NCBI GenBank assembly: GCA_024400835.1
Contig: JAKSMC010000014.1
Location: 1-64,000 of the forward strand
Direction of reading: 5' to 3'
DNA: 64,000 nt
Origin: Bacteroidales bacterium
GTDB lineage: Bacteria; Bacteroidota; Bacteroidia; Bacteroidales; WCHB1-69
Both the position numbers and the translations under genes were made by a program. The notes beneath the pieces were generated by a model, which was not told the DNA's origin, searched no databases, and saw nothing but the letters and a program-made list of their open reading frames with translations. Shown here one piece after another: positions 36,130 to 45,129 of the stretch (its first letter is position 1; every line of letters starts with the position of its first letter).

Positions 36130-36933
36130 TCAATATTTGACAGTAATTTCACCCACGCACTTGCCTTTGCCCGCCATTTGGTAAACACGTGTGTTGCCGA
36201 CCATTTTGGGCTGTGCCATTTCGGAATGGGAATGTCCCCCAATAATCAAGTCAATTCCGGGGACGCGTTCGGCCAAGATGAAATCATTGATTTTCTCAGA
36301 AGTTATACCCAAATGGGACAAGCAGATGATAAGATCGCAGCCTTCAGCCTTCAGCGCCTCCACTTGTTTCTGAGCAGCCGCAATCGGGTCCAAATAAACG
36401 AGTTCGCTATATACAGAGCCCATCACCAGGGGTTGCAAGTCGACAAGTAGTCCGAAAAGGCCGATTTTCAAGCCGTCGCGCTTAATGACGACATAATCTT
36501 TGACCACTTTAGACAAAGCCTTGTTTTTAAAGGAATAGTTCGCGCACAGAGCCGGGAAATGGGCAGAGCGGAGGCGTTTGGCCAAAGCCTGCGAGCCGAA
36601 ATCAAACTCATGATTGCCCAACGCACAAGCGTCGTAATGCATGGCATTCATCAGTTTAATTTCCGTATAGCCTTTGAAGACATTGAAAAAAGGCGTACCT
36701 TGAGAGAAATCGCCGGCATCGAGCAAGAGCAGTTCAGGATGTTCTGCACGCAACTCGCGTACGTAAGCCTCGCGGCGCAGTGCACCGCCGACATTCGAGT
36801 CGGGGCCGGCGGTATAGGGTTCGATCTGGCTGTGCGTATCGTTGGTATGGACTATGACGAGTTCGTGGTTCTGTGCCATGCCCATCGTACACAGGGCCCA
36901 AAACACGAGTAAGAACAATATATTTTTATACAT
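36130..36933 (-). CDS. Metallophosphatase (5'-nucleotidase/UshA N-terminal type)
   Basis: A 267-residue exported calcineurin-like phosphatase. A signal peptide (about 1-20) precedes the metal motifs VHTNDTHSQIEPY (about 29), LLDAGDFSQGTPFF (about 76), ALGNHEFDFGS (about 107) and IGGHSHSE near residue 235, the classic dimetal set of UshA. It hydrolyses nucleotides or related phosphomonoesters in the periplasm. The C-terminal 5_nucleotid_C domain of UshA is absent and not encoded next door. Confidence 0.9.
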   Translation of the reverse strand: MYKNILFLLVFWALCTMGMAQNHELVIVHTNDTHSQIEPYTAGPDSNVGGALRREAYVRELRAEHPELLLLDAGDFSQGTPFFNVFKGYTEIKLMNAMHYDACALGNHEFDFGSQALAKRLRSAHFPALCANYSFKNKALSKVVKDYVVIKRDGLKIGLFGLLVDLQPLVMGSVYSELVYLDPIAAAQKQVEALKAEGCDLIICLSHLGITSEKINDFILAERVPGIDLIIGGHSHSEMAQPKMVGNTRVYQMAGKGKCVGEITVKY

Positions 36934-36970
36934 ATATATTATTAGATTTGAGGGTGCAAAGATAACAAAA

Positions 36971-36997
36971 AAAAGCGGGGCTCGTTACCCCGCTTTT
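36971..36997. terminator. Terminator after kdd
   Basis: AAAAGCGGGG (36971-36980) pairs with CCCCGCTTTT (36988-36997), loop of 7 nt, between kdd and the metallophosphatase gene. Confidence 0.8.
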
Positions 36998-37030
36998 CAT
37001 CGTCAAAAATTATTACTATATGGTATCAGG

Positions 37031-38104
37031 TTATGCGTACAATTCGGTGAAGATATCGCGTAAAGCCTTGCATTCGCGAAGTTCTTGCAACGTAATTTCA
37101 GCATGTCCTTTAGTATAGCCGTTACCAATGATCATAGTCACATCGCTACCAATGCCTTCTGCGCCGAGAGCGGCTTTGGTGAAAGATGTAGCCATTGAGA
37201 AGAAATAAACAATACCGTCGTCCTTAGTAACGAGGACAGAAGGCATTTCCTGATCAGGAACATTCACGCAGTTGATAGTGACGTCAGCCATCTTACCGTT
37301 AGTGAGTTTTTCAACCAATTCGTAGATTTGAGGAGGAGTCATACCAGCGACGCTTTCCACAACATCACAGAAACCGAGTTCTTTGATACGGTTTGTAGAT
37401 TTCGGGCTGTTAGCGAGACCGATAACCTTACCTGTCACGCCGACACGTTTTTTAGCCTCATAGCAGCAAAGCATACCGGATTTACCGCCTGCGCCGAAGA
37501 TGACAACAGTTTGGCCAGATTGGCAAAGTTTAGCGGTTTGAGCAGGTGCACCTGCAACGTCCAATGCGGAAAGAGCGAGTTTTTCAGGAAGATCGGAAGG
37601 GATCTTAGCATAGATACCGCTTTCGAAGAGGATAGCCTTACCTTTGATGTCGACTTGGTCAACGTCCGGACGGATATCCAGGATTTCGTCGATGCGAAGC
37701 GGAGTAAGAGAAAGGGAGACCAAAGTAGCGATTTTGTCACCTTCTTTGAGATCGATTTTGCCCTTCAAAGCGTCACCGATTTTTTCAACTGTACCGAGGA
37801 GCATACCGCCGGAACCAGTTCTTCTGTTACGATGTTTGCCTTGGAGTTCAACATTCAGCAGCATTTCCTTCTTGATTTCTTCTTTCACGCGTTCATCGCT
37901 TGCGCCTTCGCCTGCTTGTTGCTTAGCGTAGTTGTGGATATCGGTGAATGAAGCAGAGTCAATGTTAAGGGTCTGAACATCAATGAGAATCTCGTTGTCA
38001 AAGATTTCATCCATGTTGTTGTCGATCTTATTAGCTGGCTGAGGAAGAACGCCTTTCGGCTCGATCACACGGTGAGTACCGTATTTGTTACCTTTCTTTT
38101 GCAT
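37031..38104 (-). CDS. kdd: L-erythro-3,5-diaminohexanoate dehydrogenase
   Basis: A 357-residue NAD-dependent enzyme of lysine fermentation, oxidising L-erythro-3,5-diaminohexanoate to 5-amino-3-oxohexanoate. It opens with KYGTHRVIEPKGVLPQPA, has GSGGMLLGTVEKIG in the GroES-like domain and a Rossmann segment VIFGAGGKSGMLCCYEAK (about 200-217), ending with TELYA. The usual partners (kce, kal, kamA, kamD, kamE) do not flank it here. The promoter TATTTTTG (38161-38168) is 57 bp upstream and a terminator follows, so it is a single-gene unit. Confidence 0.93.
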   Translation of the reverse strand: MQKKGNKYGTHRVIEPKGVLPQPANKIDNNMDEIFDNEILIDVQTLNIDSASFTDIHNYAKQQAGEGASDERVKEEIKKEMLLNVELQGKHRNRRTGSGGMLLGTVEKIGDALKGKIDLKEGDKIATLVSLSLTPLRIDEILDIRPDVDQVDIKGKAILFESGIYAKIPSDLPEKLALSALDVAGAPAQTAKLCQSGQTVVIFGAGGKSGMLCCYEAKKRVGVTGKVIGLANSPKSTNRIKELGFCDVVESVAGMTPPQIYELVEKLTNGKMADVTINCVNVPDQEMPSVLVTKDDGIVYFFSMATSFTKAALGAEGIGSDVTMIIGNGYTKGHAEITLQELRECKALRDIFTELYA

Positions 38105-38160
38105 ATACTATTGATTTTTAAGTTTGTACTATTATGAACTTTCTTTTTTAGAAAGCGGCG

Positions 38161-38168
38161 CAAAAATA
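38161..38168 (-). promoter_or_regulatory. Promoter -7 box TATTTTTG of kdd
   Basis: The minus strand reads CACTATTTTTGCGCCGC, 57 bp before the ATG at 38104. Confidence 0.65.
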
Positions 38169-38252
38169 GTGTTTTTTTCGAATTATCCAAGAGATCGGAC
38201 GAAAAAGAAATGCACAATCACAAGTGAAAATAACATCTTGAAAATGAGCGAA

Positions 38253-39020
38253 TCAACGTCGGCATTCATGCATAATGTACGCAGATATCATACGATAAAG
38301 TTCCTGTAATTCCGCAGTCGGGAGCGCATTCATGTGTTTTTCCATCACCGACTTGTCAGCACGGACAGCAGGACCGGTTTGAGCGAGAACCGGAGGCATC
38401 ATTTTGAGTTTGTCCAAAGTCTGCTGCATCAACGGCATCAGCATGTCCAATGACATATTGTTGTCCTGTAAAATCCCATTCGCCGCACAAGCCATGGCAT
38501 TGCTGAAATTGCAGGCAAAAACGGCAGCCAAATGCAGGACGCCGCGCTGTTTCTCGGAAATCATGTAGCGGGCATCTGACAACTCCGCAGCAAGTCGCAT
38601 GACCATTTCGCAGTCATCGCCCAGCGCCTCATGCTCCACGCACAAAGGAACCTTCAATTCATTCATATCCATTGTTTTTGTAAATGTCTGCAATGGATAC
38701 AGGACCCCATAATGACGCGCGTGGCCAGCAAAGACAGACTGAGAGACCGTTCCGGCGGTATGCACAGCGACAGGAAGTTCAAAAGGCAGTGACGAAAGCA
38801 CTTCCGCATAGGCATCATCCTTCAATGAAAAGACAAACACATCGCACGAAGGGTCAAGGTCTGAGAGGTTGTCTATGGCCCGAGCCCCGACCTTCAGGGC
38901 CAGTTCCCTGGCGTTTTCAATATGGCGGCTATACACCTGTCCGACGGGAAAAACCTTGGAATCCCTCAGGCGTTGGGCAATCCAATGCGCCACATTTCCA
39001 GAACCAATCAACGCAATCAT
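38253..39020 (-). CDS. Rossmann-fold DUF2520 protein
   Basis: A 255-residue protein with an N-terminal NAD(P)-binding motif (IALIGSGNVAHWIAQRL, residues 2-18) and a C-terminal all-helical DUF2520 domain (about 125-255, HLAAVFACNFSNAMACAAN). It resembles pyrroline-5-carboxylate reductase and F420-dependent reductase folds. The substrate is unknown. Its start overlaps the end of the nucleoside kinase gene by one base, so translation is coupled. Confidence 0.85.
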   Translation of the reverse strand: MIALIGSGNVAHWIAQRLRDSKVFPVGQVYSRHIENARELALKVGARAIDNLSDLDPSCDVFVFSLKDDAYAEVLSSLPFELPVAVHTAGTVSQSVFAGHARHYGVLYPLQTFTKTMDMNELKVPLCVEHEALGDDCEMVMRLAAELSDARYMISEKQRGVLHLAAVFACNFSNAMACAANGILQDNNMSLDMLMPLMQQTLDKLKMMPPVLAQTGPAVRADKSVMEKHMNALPTAELQELYRMISAYIMHECRR

Positions 39021-40684
39021 TAGTAGGAGAATTTGCTCCCGCCCACGAACTCGCGGAGAATGGAGGTCCCGGGAATATTGTCTTCGGAAATGTATTTGAA
39101 ATAAGAGAGGAACTTCAGCAAGCGAACAGCCTCAGCATATTCCACGGCCGTTTCCGGCACAGCACGCAGTATAAAGGAGGCATATGGTTTCAACACTCCA
39201 AGTTCGAAAATCAACGACGTGTTTATCATCTCGTCTGCGTTCTCCTGATACGGGAAAATGTTCTTTTCCTCTCCATTTCGAACACTGGCCCAACGACTCA
39301 GTGTCTCCTGAGCTGAATAACCACGATAGTTAAAGTCCCTAACTATACGTCTAATCAATCTATTATCAGTTGTAGGAATCGGGTTTTGACGGTCAATGGA
39401 AATAGATGTCAATGCCGAAACGAAGATTTTGAACTTCACATCATCGGAAACTTGCTCAGTCAATTTCGGATTCAGGCAATGGATGCCTTCAATGACCATA
39501 ATGGAATTTTCATCCAATTGGATAGACTTTCCCTTCCACTCTTTTTTACCTAAAGCAAAATTAAAGGTAGGAAGTTCAACTCTTTTACCTTCAATTAATT
39601 CCGATAAAGTTTTATTAAACAAAGGAAGGTCTATGGCCTCCAGTGCTTCGAAATCGAAATTGCCGTCTTTGTCCTTTGGAGTTTCATCTCTTTCCACGAA
39701 GAAATCATCTACTGAAATTTGGACGGGGTGATAGCCTAAGACACCCAATTGGACGGACAGCCGCTTGCAAGTAGTAGTCTTGCCGGAACTGGACGGTCCG
39801 CTGATAAGCACCATTTTCACGCCCGGACGTTTGGAGATGGATTCAGCCACAGAGGCAATACGTTTCTCTTGAAAGGCCTCTGCCACCATAATCATGTCCA
39901 CGATTTTGTTCTCATCAATCATCCTATTGACATCGCTGACATATTGCACACCGAGATGTTCGGCCCACGCCTTGTTTTCCTGATACACAGAAAACAATTT
40001 GGGATACTGGCGTGTTTTCGTCAACACATCCAAATTCTTGGAAGAAGGAAGTTTCAGCAACATGCCGTTTTCGTATTTTTCCAAGCCAAAAGTCTTCAAA
40101 TAGCCTGTTGACGGCACCATAAATCCATAATAGTAATTGATGGTGTTTTCCAATTTATACACAGAAGTATAAATGTTATCGCGATTTTTGAACAGTTCGT
40201 ATTTGTCTTCCAGACCATGTTCCTGGAATGCCTTGATAGCATCCGGCGTCAACATGCCTACGCGTTCGAAAGGGATATTTCGGTCCACCAGTTCATGCAT
40301 GTGGGTACACAATTTACTGACCAATTCGTCCGTAAGAGGTTCTTTCAAATTTCCCAATGTGCAAAAACGGCCACCGGAAATCGAATGTTTGATATGGAGT
40401 TTCACTTCCAGCGGCAGCATGTCATGAACCGCCTTGCATAGAAGCAGATAGAGTGAGCGGATATACATATTGCGGCCATAAGAGGAATAGTAGTCAAAGA
40501 AATCTATGATGGCCGGTTTGTGGATGCGATAGGTCAGATCGCGGACCTTGTTGTTGACTAAGGCGCCCAAAAAGATGTTGTCGCCTTTCACTTTATAAGT
40601 ATCAATAAATTCCTGCAATGTCATGCCGTAAGGCACTGAGCAAGAGGTTTCTAGTGTTTTACAATAAATAGTTACTTCTGACAT
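39020..40684 (-). CDS. TGS-domain nucleoside kinase (uridine kinase-like)
   Basis: A 554-residue two-part protein. Residues 1-230 resemble the N-terminal part of threonyl-tRNA synthetase (TGS-like, MTLQEFIDTYKVKG, then a second editing-like region). Residues 285-490 are a phosphoribulokinase/uridine kinase domain with Walker A SGPSSSGKTTTCKRL and IMVIEGIHCLNP. Such fusions occur in Bacteroidota and Firmicutes; the role is probably phosphorylation of a nucleoside, but tRNA- or stress-related control by the N-terminus cannot be excluded. Promoter TACCTTTG at 40708-40715. Confidence 0.88.
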   Translation of the reverse strand: MSEVTIYCKTLETSCSVPYGMTLQEFIDTYKVKGDNIFLGALVNNKVRDLTYRIHKPAIIDFFDYYSSYGRNMYIRSLYLLLCKAVHDMLPLEVKLHIKHSISGGRFCTLGNLKEPLTDELVSKLCTHMHELVDRNIPFERVGMLTPDAIKAFQEHGLEDKYELFKNRDNIYTSVYKLENTINYYYGFMVPSTGYLKTFGLEKYENGMLLKLPSSKNLDVLTKTRQYPKLFSVYQENKAWAEHLGVQYVSDVNRMIDENKIVDMIMVAEAFQEKRIASVAESISKRPGVKMVLISGPSSSGKTTTCKRLSVQLGVLGYHPVQISVDDFFVERDETPKDKDGNFDFEALEAIDLPLFNKTLSELIEGKRVELPTFNFALGKKEWKGKSIQLDENSIMVIEGIHCLNPKLTEQVSDDVKFKIFVSALTSISIDRQNPIPTTDNRLIRRIVRDFNYRGYSAQETLSRWASVRNGEEKNIFPYQENADEMINTSLIFELGVLKPYASFILRAVPETAVEYAEAVRLLKFLSYFKYISEDNIPGTSILREFVGGSKFSY

Positions 40685-40707
40685 AAATTAGATTATTTTA
40701 AGGGCGG

Positions 40708-40715
40708 CAAAGGTA
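40708..40715 (-). promoter_or_regulatory. Promoter -7 box TACCTTTG
   Basis: The minus strand reads TTGTACCTTTGCCGCCC about 24 bp before the kinase ATG at 40684. Confidence 0.7.
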
Positions 40716-40769
40716 CAAAACAATTCGCAAATGGTAAATAGGGATCAAAAAAAAACGCCCTGATATTTT

Positions 40770-41492
40770 CTATTTTCCAATAAGTTTTTGCAAAACAGCG
40801 GCGGCGGCAAAACATCCAAAAGTTGCCGGCATATAGGAGATTGTGCCTACGGTTGACAGTTTGTTGATAGATTCGTCCTTTTCAATGACGACGGCTTCTT
40901 CCGGCACATGTTCTGAGGAGAAGACCACATCGAAGCCACGGCGCACGCCCATACGGTACAATCGTTTTCGGACGGTTTTGGCCAAATGGCAGTTATAGGA
41001 TTTTGAAATGTCGGCAATCTGAATTTTCCCAGGGTCCATTTTACCCCCAGCGCCCATCACTGAGACTACCGGAATCTGACGTTGCAGGGCCTGGTAGATA
41101 AGATATACTTTCGGAGAGAGTGTGTCAATGGCATCTAAGACGCAGTCGTAGGCAGCGGCATCTAAGATTTCCGCAGTACGCTCGTCGCGGATGAACTCCT
41201 CAATGCAGTGGAGTTTCAACTCCGGATTGATATCCAGCAGACGGTCAGCCATAACCTGCACTTTTGTTTTTCCGACGGTGGAATGGAGCGCTGGAAGTTG
41301 GCGATTGATATTGCTCACCGACACGATGTCAGCGTCAACAATGGTCAACTCCCCCACTCCGGCCCGGCAAAGCTGCTCAGCCGAATAGGCACCCACGCCG
41401 CCAAGTCCTACTTGCAGCACATGGGATTTCGATAGTTTTTCCAAACCATCCTCTCCAATAAGGAGTTCCGTTCTTGATTGCCAATCCTTCAT
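40770..41492 (-). CDS. tcdA: tRNA threonylcarbamoyladenosine dehydratase (ThiF/E1-like)
   Basis: A 240-residue member of the E1-like superfamily that converts t6A to the cyclic ct6A form at position 37 of tRNAs. The ATP site is VLQVGLGGVGAYSAEQLCRAG (split here by its GxGGxG), with DADIVSVSNINRQ and DAIDTLSPK following. The start at 41492 (MKDWQSR) fits the family; the longer frame to 41513 adds six atypical residues. It lies 28 bp after miaA, another tRNA position-37 modification gene. Confidence 0.9.
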   Translation of the reverse strand: MKDWQSRTELLIGEDGLEKLSKSHVLQVGLGGVGAYSAEQLCRAGVGELTIVDADIVSVSNINRQLPALHSTVGKTKVQVMADRLLDINPELKLHCIEEFIRDERTAEILDAAAYDCVLDAIDTLSPKVYLIYQALQRQIPVVSVMGAGGKMDPGKIQIADISKSYNCHLAKTVRKRLYRMGVRRGFDVVFSSEHVPEEAVVIEKDESINKLSTVGTISYMPATFGCFAAAAVLQKLIGK

Positions 41493-41520
41493 ATATATAA
41501 GTTTGAAATTCAAAAAGTCA

Positions 41521-42402
41521 TTACAGATCAGTTGTCGTATTCAGTTCAACGAAATCGCGTTTGAACCACGTCAGCTGGCGTTTGGCATAGCGTCGAGTGT
41601 GGGTTTTGATATCCGTAACAGCTTGTTCCAAAGAGCATTTTCCATCCATATAGTCAAAAAGTTCTTTATAGCCAACGGTATTCAATGCGTTAAGTTCTTT
41701 GTATGGATAAAGTCCGCGGGCCTCTTCCAGCAGTCCCAATTCCATCATCTTGTCCACGCGCAAACTGATACGTTCAAAGAGTTCCTCTCGTGGTCTGTTC
41801 AGATAGTATTTCTGGATGTTGAAATTCCGTTCGGCGGGTTTCTGGTTCAGGCATTCGGAGTAAGGTTTTTTCATTTGGAGGGAGACCTCGACGGCTCGCA
41901 TCATGCGTTTGTGATCATTATGGTCCACCTTATCAAAATACGCAGGATCAAGCAATTGCAACTGAGCCCGCAAAGCCTCAATGCCGTTGGTTTGGTAAAG
42001 ATTCTGCACATGTTGGCGGGTTACGGGGTCTGGGTCAGGGAGTTCGTCAATGCCCTTGCAAACCGCATCTATGTATTGCGGGCTGCCCCCCGTCATAATC
42101 ACCACGGGATAGGACAAAAAAAGTGTCTCCAATAATTTGAGCACTTGCTGTTCAAACATGGAGACATTGTAGTAATCGTGTATGGAAAGCGTTCCCACGA
42201 AATAGTGCTGAGCGCGGGAAAGTTCCTCTTCCGTCGGACGAGCGGTGCCGATAGACATTTCGCGAAACATCTGTCGGGAATCCGCAGAGATAATCGGGGT
42301 GTGCAGCTTCTCAGCCAGGGCAATCGTGTATTCCGTCTTACCCACAGCCGTCGGTCCTGTAACCACCAACAGCGTTCGATTAGGAAAAGTCGGAAAATTC
42401 AT
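41521..42402 (-). CDS. miaA: tRNA dimethylallyltransferase
   Basis: A 293-residue enzyme that adds a dimethylallyl group to A37 of UNN-reading tRNAs. The P-loop is VTGPTAVGKTEYT (about residues 13-25). SADSRQMFREMSIGTARP, ILTGGSP-like VIMTGGSPQYIDAV and YAKRQLTWFKRD are family motifs. The start at 42402 is chosen because upstream codons are shared with the end of the previous gene (23-bp overlap), which suggests translational coupling. Cytoplasmic. Confidence 0.95.
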   Translation of the reverse strand: MNFPTFPNRTLLVVTGPTAVGKTEYTIALAEKLHTPIISADSRQMFREMSIGTARPTEEELSRAQHYFVGTLSIHDYYNVSMFEQQVLKLLETLFLSYPVVIMTGGSPQYIDAVCKGIDELPDPDPVTRQHVQNLYQTNGIEALRAQLQLLDPAYFDKVDHNDHKRMMRAVEVSLQMKKPYSECLNQKPAERNFNIQKYYLNRPREELFERISLRVDKMMELGLLEEARGLYPYKELNALNTVGYKELFDYMDGKCSLEQAVTDIKTHTRRYAKRQLTWFKRDFVELNTTTDL

Positions 42403-42976
42403 TGAATTCGCTGAGATCTTCGTCATCGAATGCATCACCGAACAAGCCATCGTCTTCTTCCTCGTCATCATCAAAATCCAGATCCAGATCGTCAGGATCA
42501 GGGATAGGGGCAGCCGTGACTTGAGCAGGTAGTTCCATCATCTTGTATATACAACGAGGAAAATCCTCAGCACTGTCGGTCTTGAGAACCTTCTGCAACT
42601 CGATATAGAAGACCTTCGGGTTCATGAAGTCATACTCATACATAATGTGCTGATGAGGATCTGAAATGAAATCCTTCAAAACGGCTTCAGCCATAACGAA
42701 CTTCGGAAGATGCGTTTTGGTGGTGTATTGGTCTTCATCCTCATATTCGGGTTCTTCGATGAGTTCGTCATCTGCCGTATCCATCAAAGTAATTTCCTTC
42801 TGTTTGTTCCATTTCGGGTCACAGATGGAAAAAGCGGCAAACTCATTACCTTTCAGTCCAATGCATTCATAGAGCAGTTTGTGAAAAGACTCGAAGTTGT
42901 CGTTAGCCAGGATTTCGACATCTCTCACAAAATCCTCAATTTCGTCGTAATAGACTCTGAATTTGTAGTAGTACAT
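42380..42976 (-). CDS. pRiA4b ORF-3-like protein
   Basis: A 198-residue cytoplasmic protein of the plasmid pRiA4b ORF-3 / IS1096 TnpR-passenger type, with YKFRVYYDEIEDFVRDVEIL at the start and MYEYDFMN in the middle. The C-terminus is an acidic tail (DDLDLDFDDDEEEDDG). The function is unknown; despite the family name there is no sign of a mobile element here. It overlaps miaA by 23 bp. Confidence 0.8.
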   Translation of the reverse strand: MYYYKFRVYYDEIEDFVRDVEILANDNFESFHKLLYECIGLKGNEFAAFSICDPKWNKQKEITLMDTADDELIEEPEYEDEDQYTTKTHLPKFVMAEAVLKDFISDPHQHIMYEYDFMNPKVFYIELQKVLKTDSAEDFPRCIYKMMELPAQVTAAPIPDPDDLDLDFDDDEEEDDGLFGDAFDDEDLSEFNEFSDFS

Positions 42977-43004
42977 GATGATTGGGGTTAATGGTTATAT
43001 GGAT

Positions 43005-43075
43005 TCAAAGCTCAAAGTTCAAAGTTCCAATCAAACAGAGTAAAGATTGTTGAGTTCCGAACTTTGAGCCTTGAT
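43005..43075. repeat. Imperfect inverted repeat in the yebC-ORF-3 gap
   Basis: TCAAAGCTCAAAGTTCA near 43005-43022 is nearly the inverse complement of the segment near 43058-43075 (GAACTTTGAGCCTTGA). It may form a hairpin in the intergenic region; weak as a terminator because it lacks a T tract. Confidence 0.4.
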
Positions 43076-43082
43076 TTTCGAA

Positions 43083-43814
43083 TTATTCTTCGCCTTCTTC
43101 GGCTGGTTCTTCCATATTATGGTAGACGTTCGTCACATCTTCGTCATCGTTGATTTTGTCGAGGAGAAGATTGACTTCGGCACGTTGTTCGTCTGAAAGG
43201 GCCTTGAGTTCCTTCGGGATACGGTCCATCTTGAAGCTCTTGATTTCATACTTGTTGTCTTCAAGATATTTTTGAATAGGTCCGAAAGCTTGGAATTCAG
43301 CAATAACGATGATTTCTTCATCATCAGCATCGATTTCAGCATCGAAATCCATCATTGAGAGTTCGAATTCTTCGATATCGATTTCGGCTGTACGTGCGAT
43401 CGTGAAGATACATTTGTGGTCGAACAAGAAGTCAAGCATACCGGAAGTACCGAGGGAGCCTCCGAACTTATTGAAATAGCTTCTCACGTTAGCGACAGTA
43501 CGTTGGTTGTTGTCCGTAGCAGCTTCAATGAGGATGGCGATACCGTGAGGTCCGCGGCCTTCGTATACCATTTCCTTATAATCGGACTGGTCTTTTTCAA
43601 ACGCACGTTTGATGGCGCGATCGATGTTGTCCTTCGGCATGTTCTCATTTCTTGCCGTTTGGATTAACAGACGAAGTTTAGAATTCTGGTCGGGATCGGG
43701 ACCTCCAGCCTTAGCAGCCATTGTGATTTCCTTGCCGATACGTGTGAACGTACGGGCCAAATATGCGTTACGTTTGAAAATTCTTGCCTTACGGTATTCA
43801 AAAGCTCTACCCAT
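43083..43814 (-). CDS. YebC/PmpR family protein
   Basis: A 243-residue YebC-like protein, with MGRAFEYRKARIFKRN at the start, FTRIGKEITMAAKAGGPDP and NMPKDNIDRAIKRA following. Family members were called transcription regulators and more recently linked to ribosome stalling at proline codons. The acidic C-terminus (EPAEEGEE) is typical of Bacteroidota forms. The promoter is not clear; a minus-strand -7 box lies 165 bp upstream. Confidence 0.93.
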   Translation of the reverse strand: MGRAFEYRKARIFKRNAYLARTFTRIGKEITMAAKAGGPDPDQNSKLRLLIQTARNENMPKDNIDRAIKRAFEKDQSDYKEMVYEGRGPHGIAILIEAATDNNQRTVANVRSYFNKFGGSLGTSGMLDFLFDHKCIFTIARTAEIDIEEFELSMMDFDAEIDADDEEIIVIAEFQAFGPIQKYLEDNKYEIKSFKMDRIPKELKALSDEQRAEVNLLLDKINDDEDVTNVYHNMEEPAEEGEE

Positions 43815-43978
43815 AGTAAATTGTTTTTAAATTATTAGAGTTAATTCAATATTTCATCTATTTGGAGAACAGCAAATTAACGATGAAAAACCAAAAATCG
43901 ACGCATTAGAAACGAATACTTCGAGAAAGCGTCAGTCATCAATTTTCCATTCTCAACTCTCAATTCTCCAAGCGGCCG

Positions 43979-43986
43979 CAAAAATA
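43979..43986 (-). promoter_or_regulatory. Minus-strand -7 box TATTTTTG
   Basis: The minus strand reads TTGTATTTTTGCGGCCGC. It points toward yebC, 165 bp away. It is back-to-back with the plus-strand box at 43998-44005, only 11 bp apart. Confidence 0.5.
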
Positions 43987-43997
43987 CAAAATTTTCT

Positions 43998-44005
43998 TAT
44001 TTTTG
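43998..44005 (+). promoter_or_regulatory. Promoter -7 box TATTTTTG of the permease gene
   Basis: CTTATTTTTGCGCCCTC ends about 16 bp before the ATG at 44026. Confidence 0.7.
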
Positions 44006-44025
44006 CGCCCTCTTAACAAATCGGA

Positions 44026-45123
44026 ATGCAGTTATTCAAGAAAAAGCCCAAGGAATATCGCGCGACGTCGCTATCTGAATTGACGTGGCAGCGCTTCAAG
44101 AAAGAAAAGGAAGGGATGATATCCTTGGCTTTTATCGTACTCGTCATTCTGATTGCCATACTTGGCTATCTCATCACCCCGGACAGCACGCCGCACTGCA
44201 ATCACCAGCAGTTGGAAATCGCGCTGCAGTCACCCGGTTTCTCGGTTGACATGCTGCAGGAGAAACAGGGACGGGACATTCCGAAGGTGGGCTTTTTCAG
44301 GAAAATGCTCACCGGACAGCCGGCGATTTACCACACTATACCTATTAGTAAATATAAGGAGGCGCCTGACAGCATCCACGCACAGCTGTTCGGGCAGTCC
44401 GACTGGGTGACTTACGCCAAAGCGGATTTGGCAGATGAGCCCGTCATCCACAAAAAGTTTGTCTTAGGCACGGATCGTTACGGCCGTGACGTGTTGAGCC
44501 AGCTGATGATGGGCACGCGCGTGAGCTTGGCTGTCGGCTTCCTATCCATCTTCATCGCCCTGGTCATCGGCATCACCGTCGGCGCCATCGCCGGATACTA
44601 CCGCGGCAAGGTGGACGACGTGCTGATGTTCATCATCAACGTAGTGTGGTCCATCCCCACCCTGCTTTTGGTCATCGCCATCAGTTTTGCCTTAGGCAAG
44701 GGATTCTGGCAGATTTTCATCGCCATCGGTCTCACGATGTGGGTTGACATCGCGCGTGTGGTGCGCGGGCAGGTGATGAGCCTCCGCGAACAGGACTTCG
44801 TGGAATCCGGCAAGGCATTAGGTTACAGCAATCTGCGAATCATCTTCAAACACATCCTGCCCAACATCACGGGCACGGTGATCGTCATCTCGGCCTCCAA
44901 CTTCTCATCCGCCATCCTGACGGAAGCCGGCCTTAGTTTTCTCGGGCTCGGCGTGCAACCCCCGATGCCGTCGTGGGGCATGATGATGAAAGAGAACTAC
45001 GCCTACATTGTCTTGGACAAAGCCTATCTGGCCATCGTTCCCGGCATCGCCATCATGCTGCTCGTGCTTTCCTTCATGCTCATCGGCAACGCGCTGCGCA
45101 ACGCCATGGACGTGAGAAGCTAA
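44026..45123 (+). CDS. Oligopeptide ABC transporter permease, OppC/DppC type
   Basis: A 365-residue inner-membrane permease. One N-terminal span (about 30-52), a periplasmic insert of about 100 residues, then five spans. The cytoplasmic coupling loop EQDFVESGKALGYSNLRIIFKHILPN (an EAA-type motif) marks the BPD_transp_1 family, and GTDRYGRDVLSQLMMGTRVSL is characteristic of OppC/DppC. It needs an OppB-type partner, ATPases and a binding protein, none encoded in this window. Peptide uptake fits the peptidase content. Confidence 0.92.
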   Translation: MQLFKKKPKEYRATSLSELTWQRFKKEKEGMISLAFIVLVILIAILGYLITPDSTPHCNHQQLEIALQSPGFSVDMLQEKQGRDIPKVGFFRKMLTGQPAIYHTIPISKYKEAPDSIHAQLFGQSDWVTYAKADLADEPVIHKKFVLGTDRYGRDVLSQLMMGTRVSLAVGFLSIFIALVIGITVGAIAGYYRGKVDDVLMFIINVVWSIPTLLLVIAISFALGKGFWQIFIAIGLTMWVDIARVVRGQVMSLREQDFVESGKALGYSNLRIIFKHILPNITGTVIVISASNFSSAILTEAGLSFLGLGVQPPMPSWGMMMKENYAYIVLDKAYLAIVPGIAIMLLVLSFMLIGNALRNAMDVRS

Positions 45124-45129
45124 GTCCTT

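Noticed and set aside
42380-42976. Mobile element passenger, from the family name IS1096 TnpR
   Set aside because: No transposase or inverted repeats near it. The gene overlaps miaA and sits among chromosomal tRNA-modification genes.
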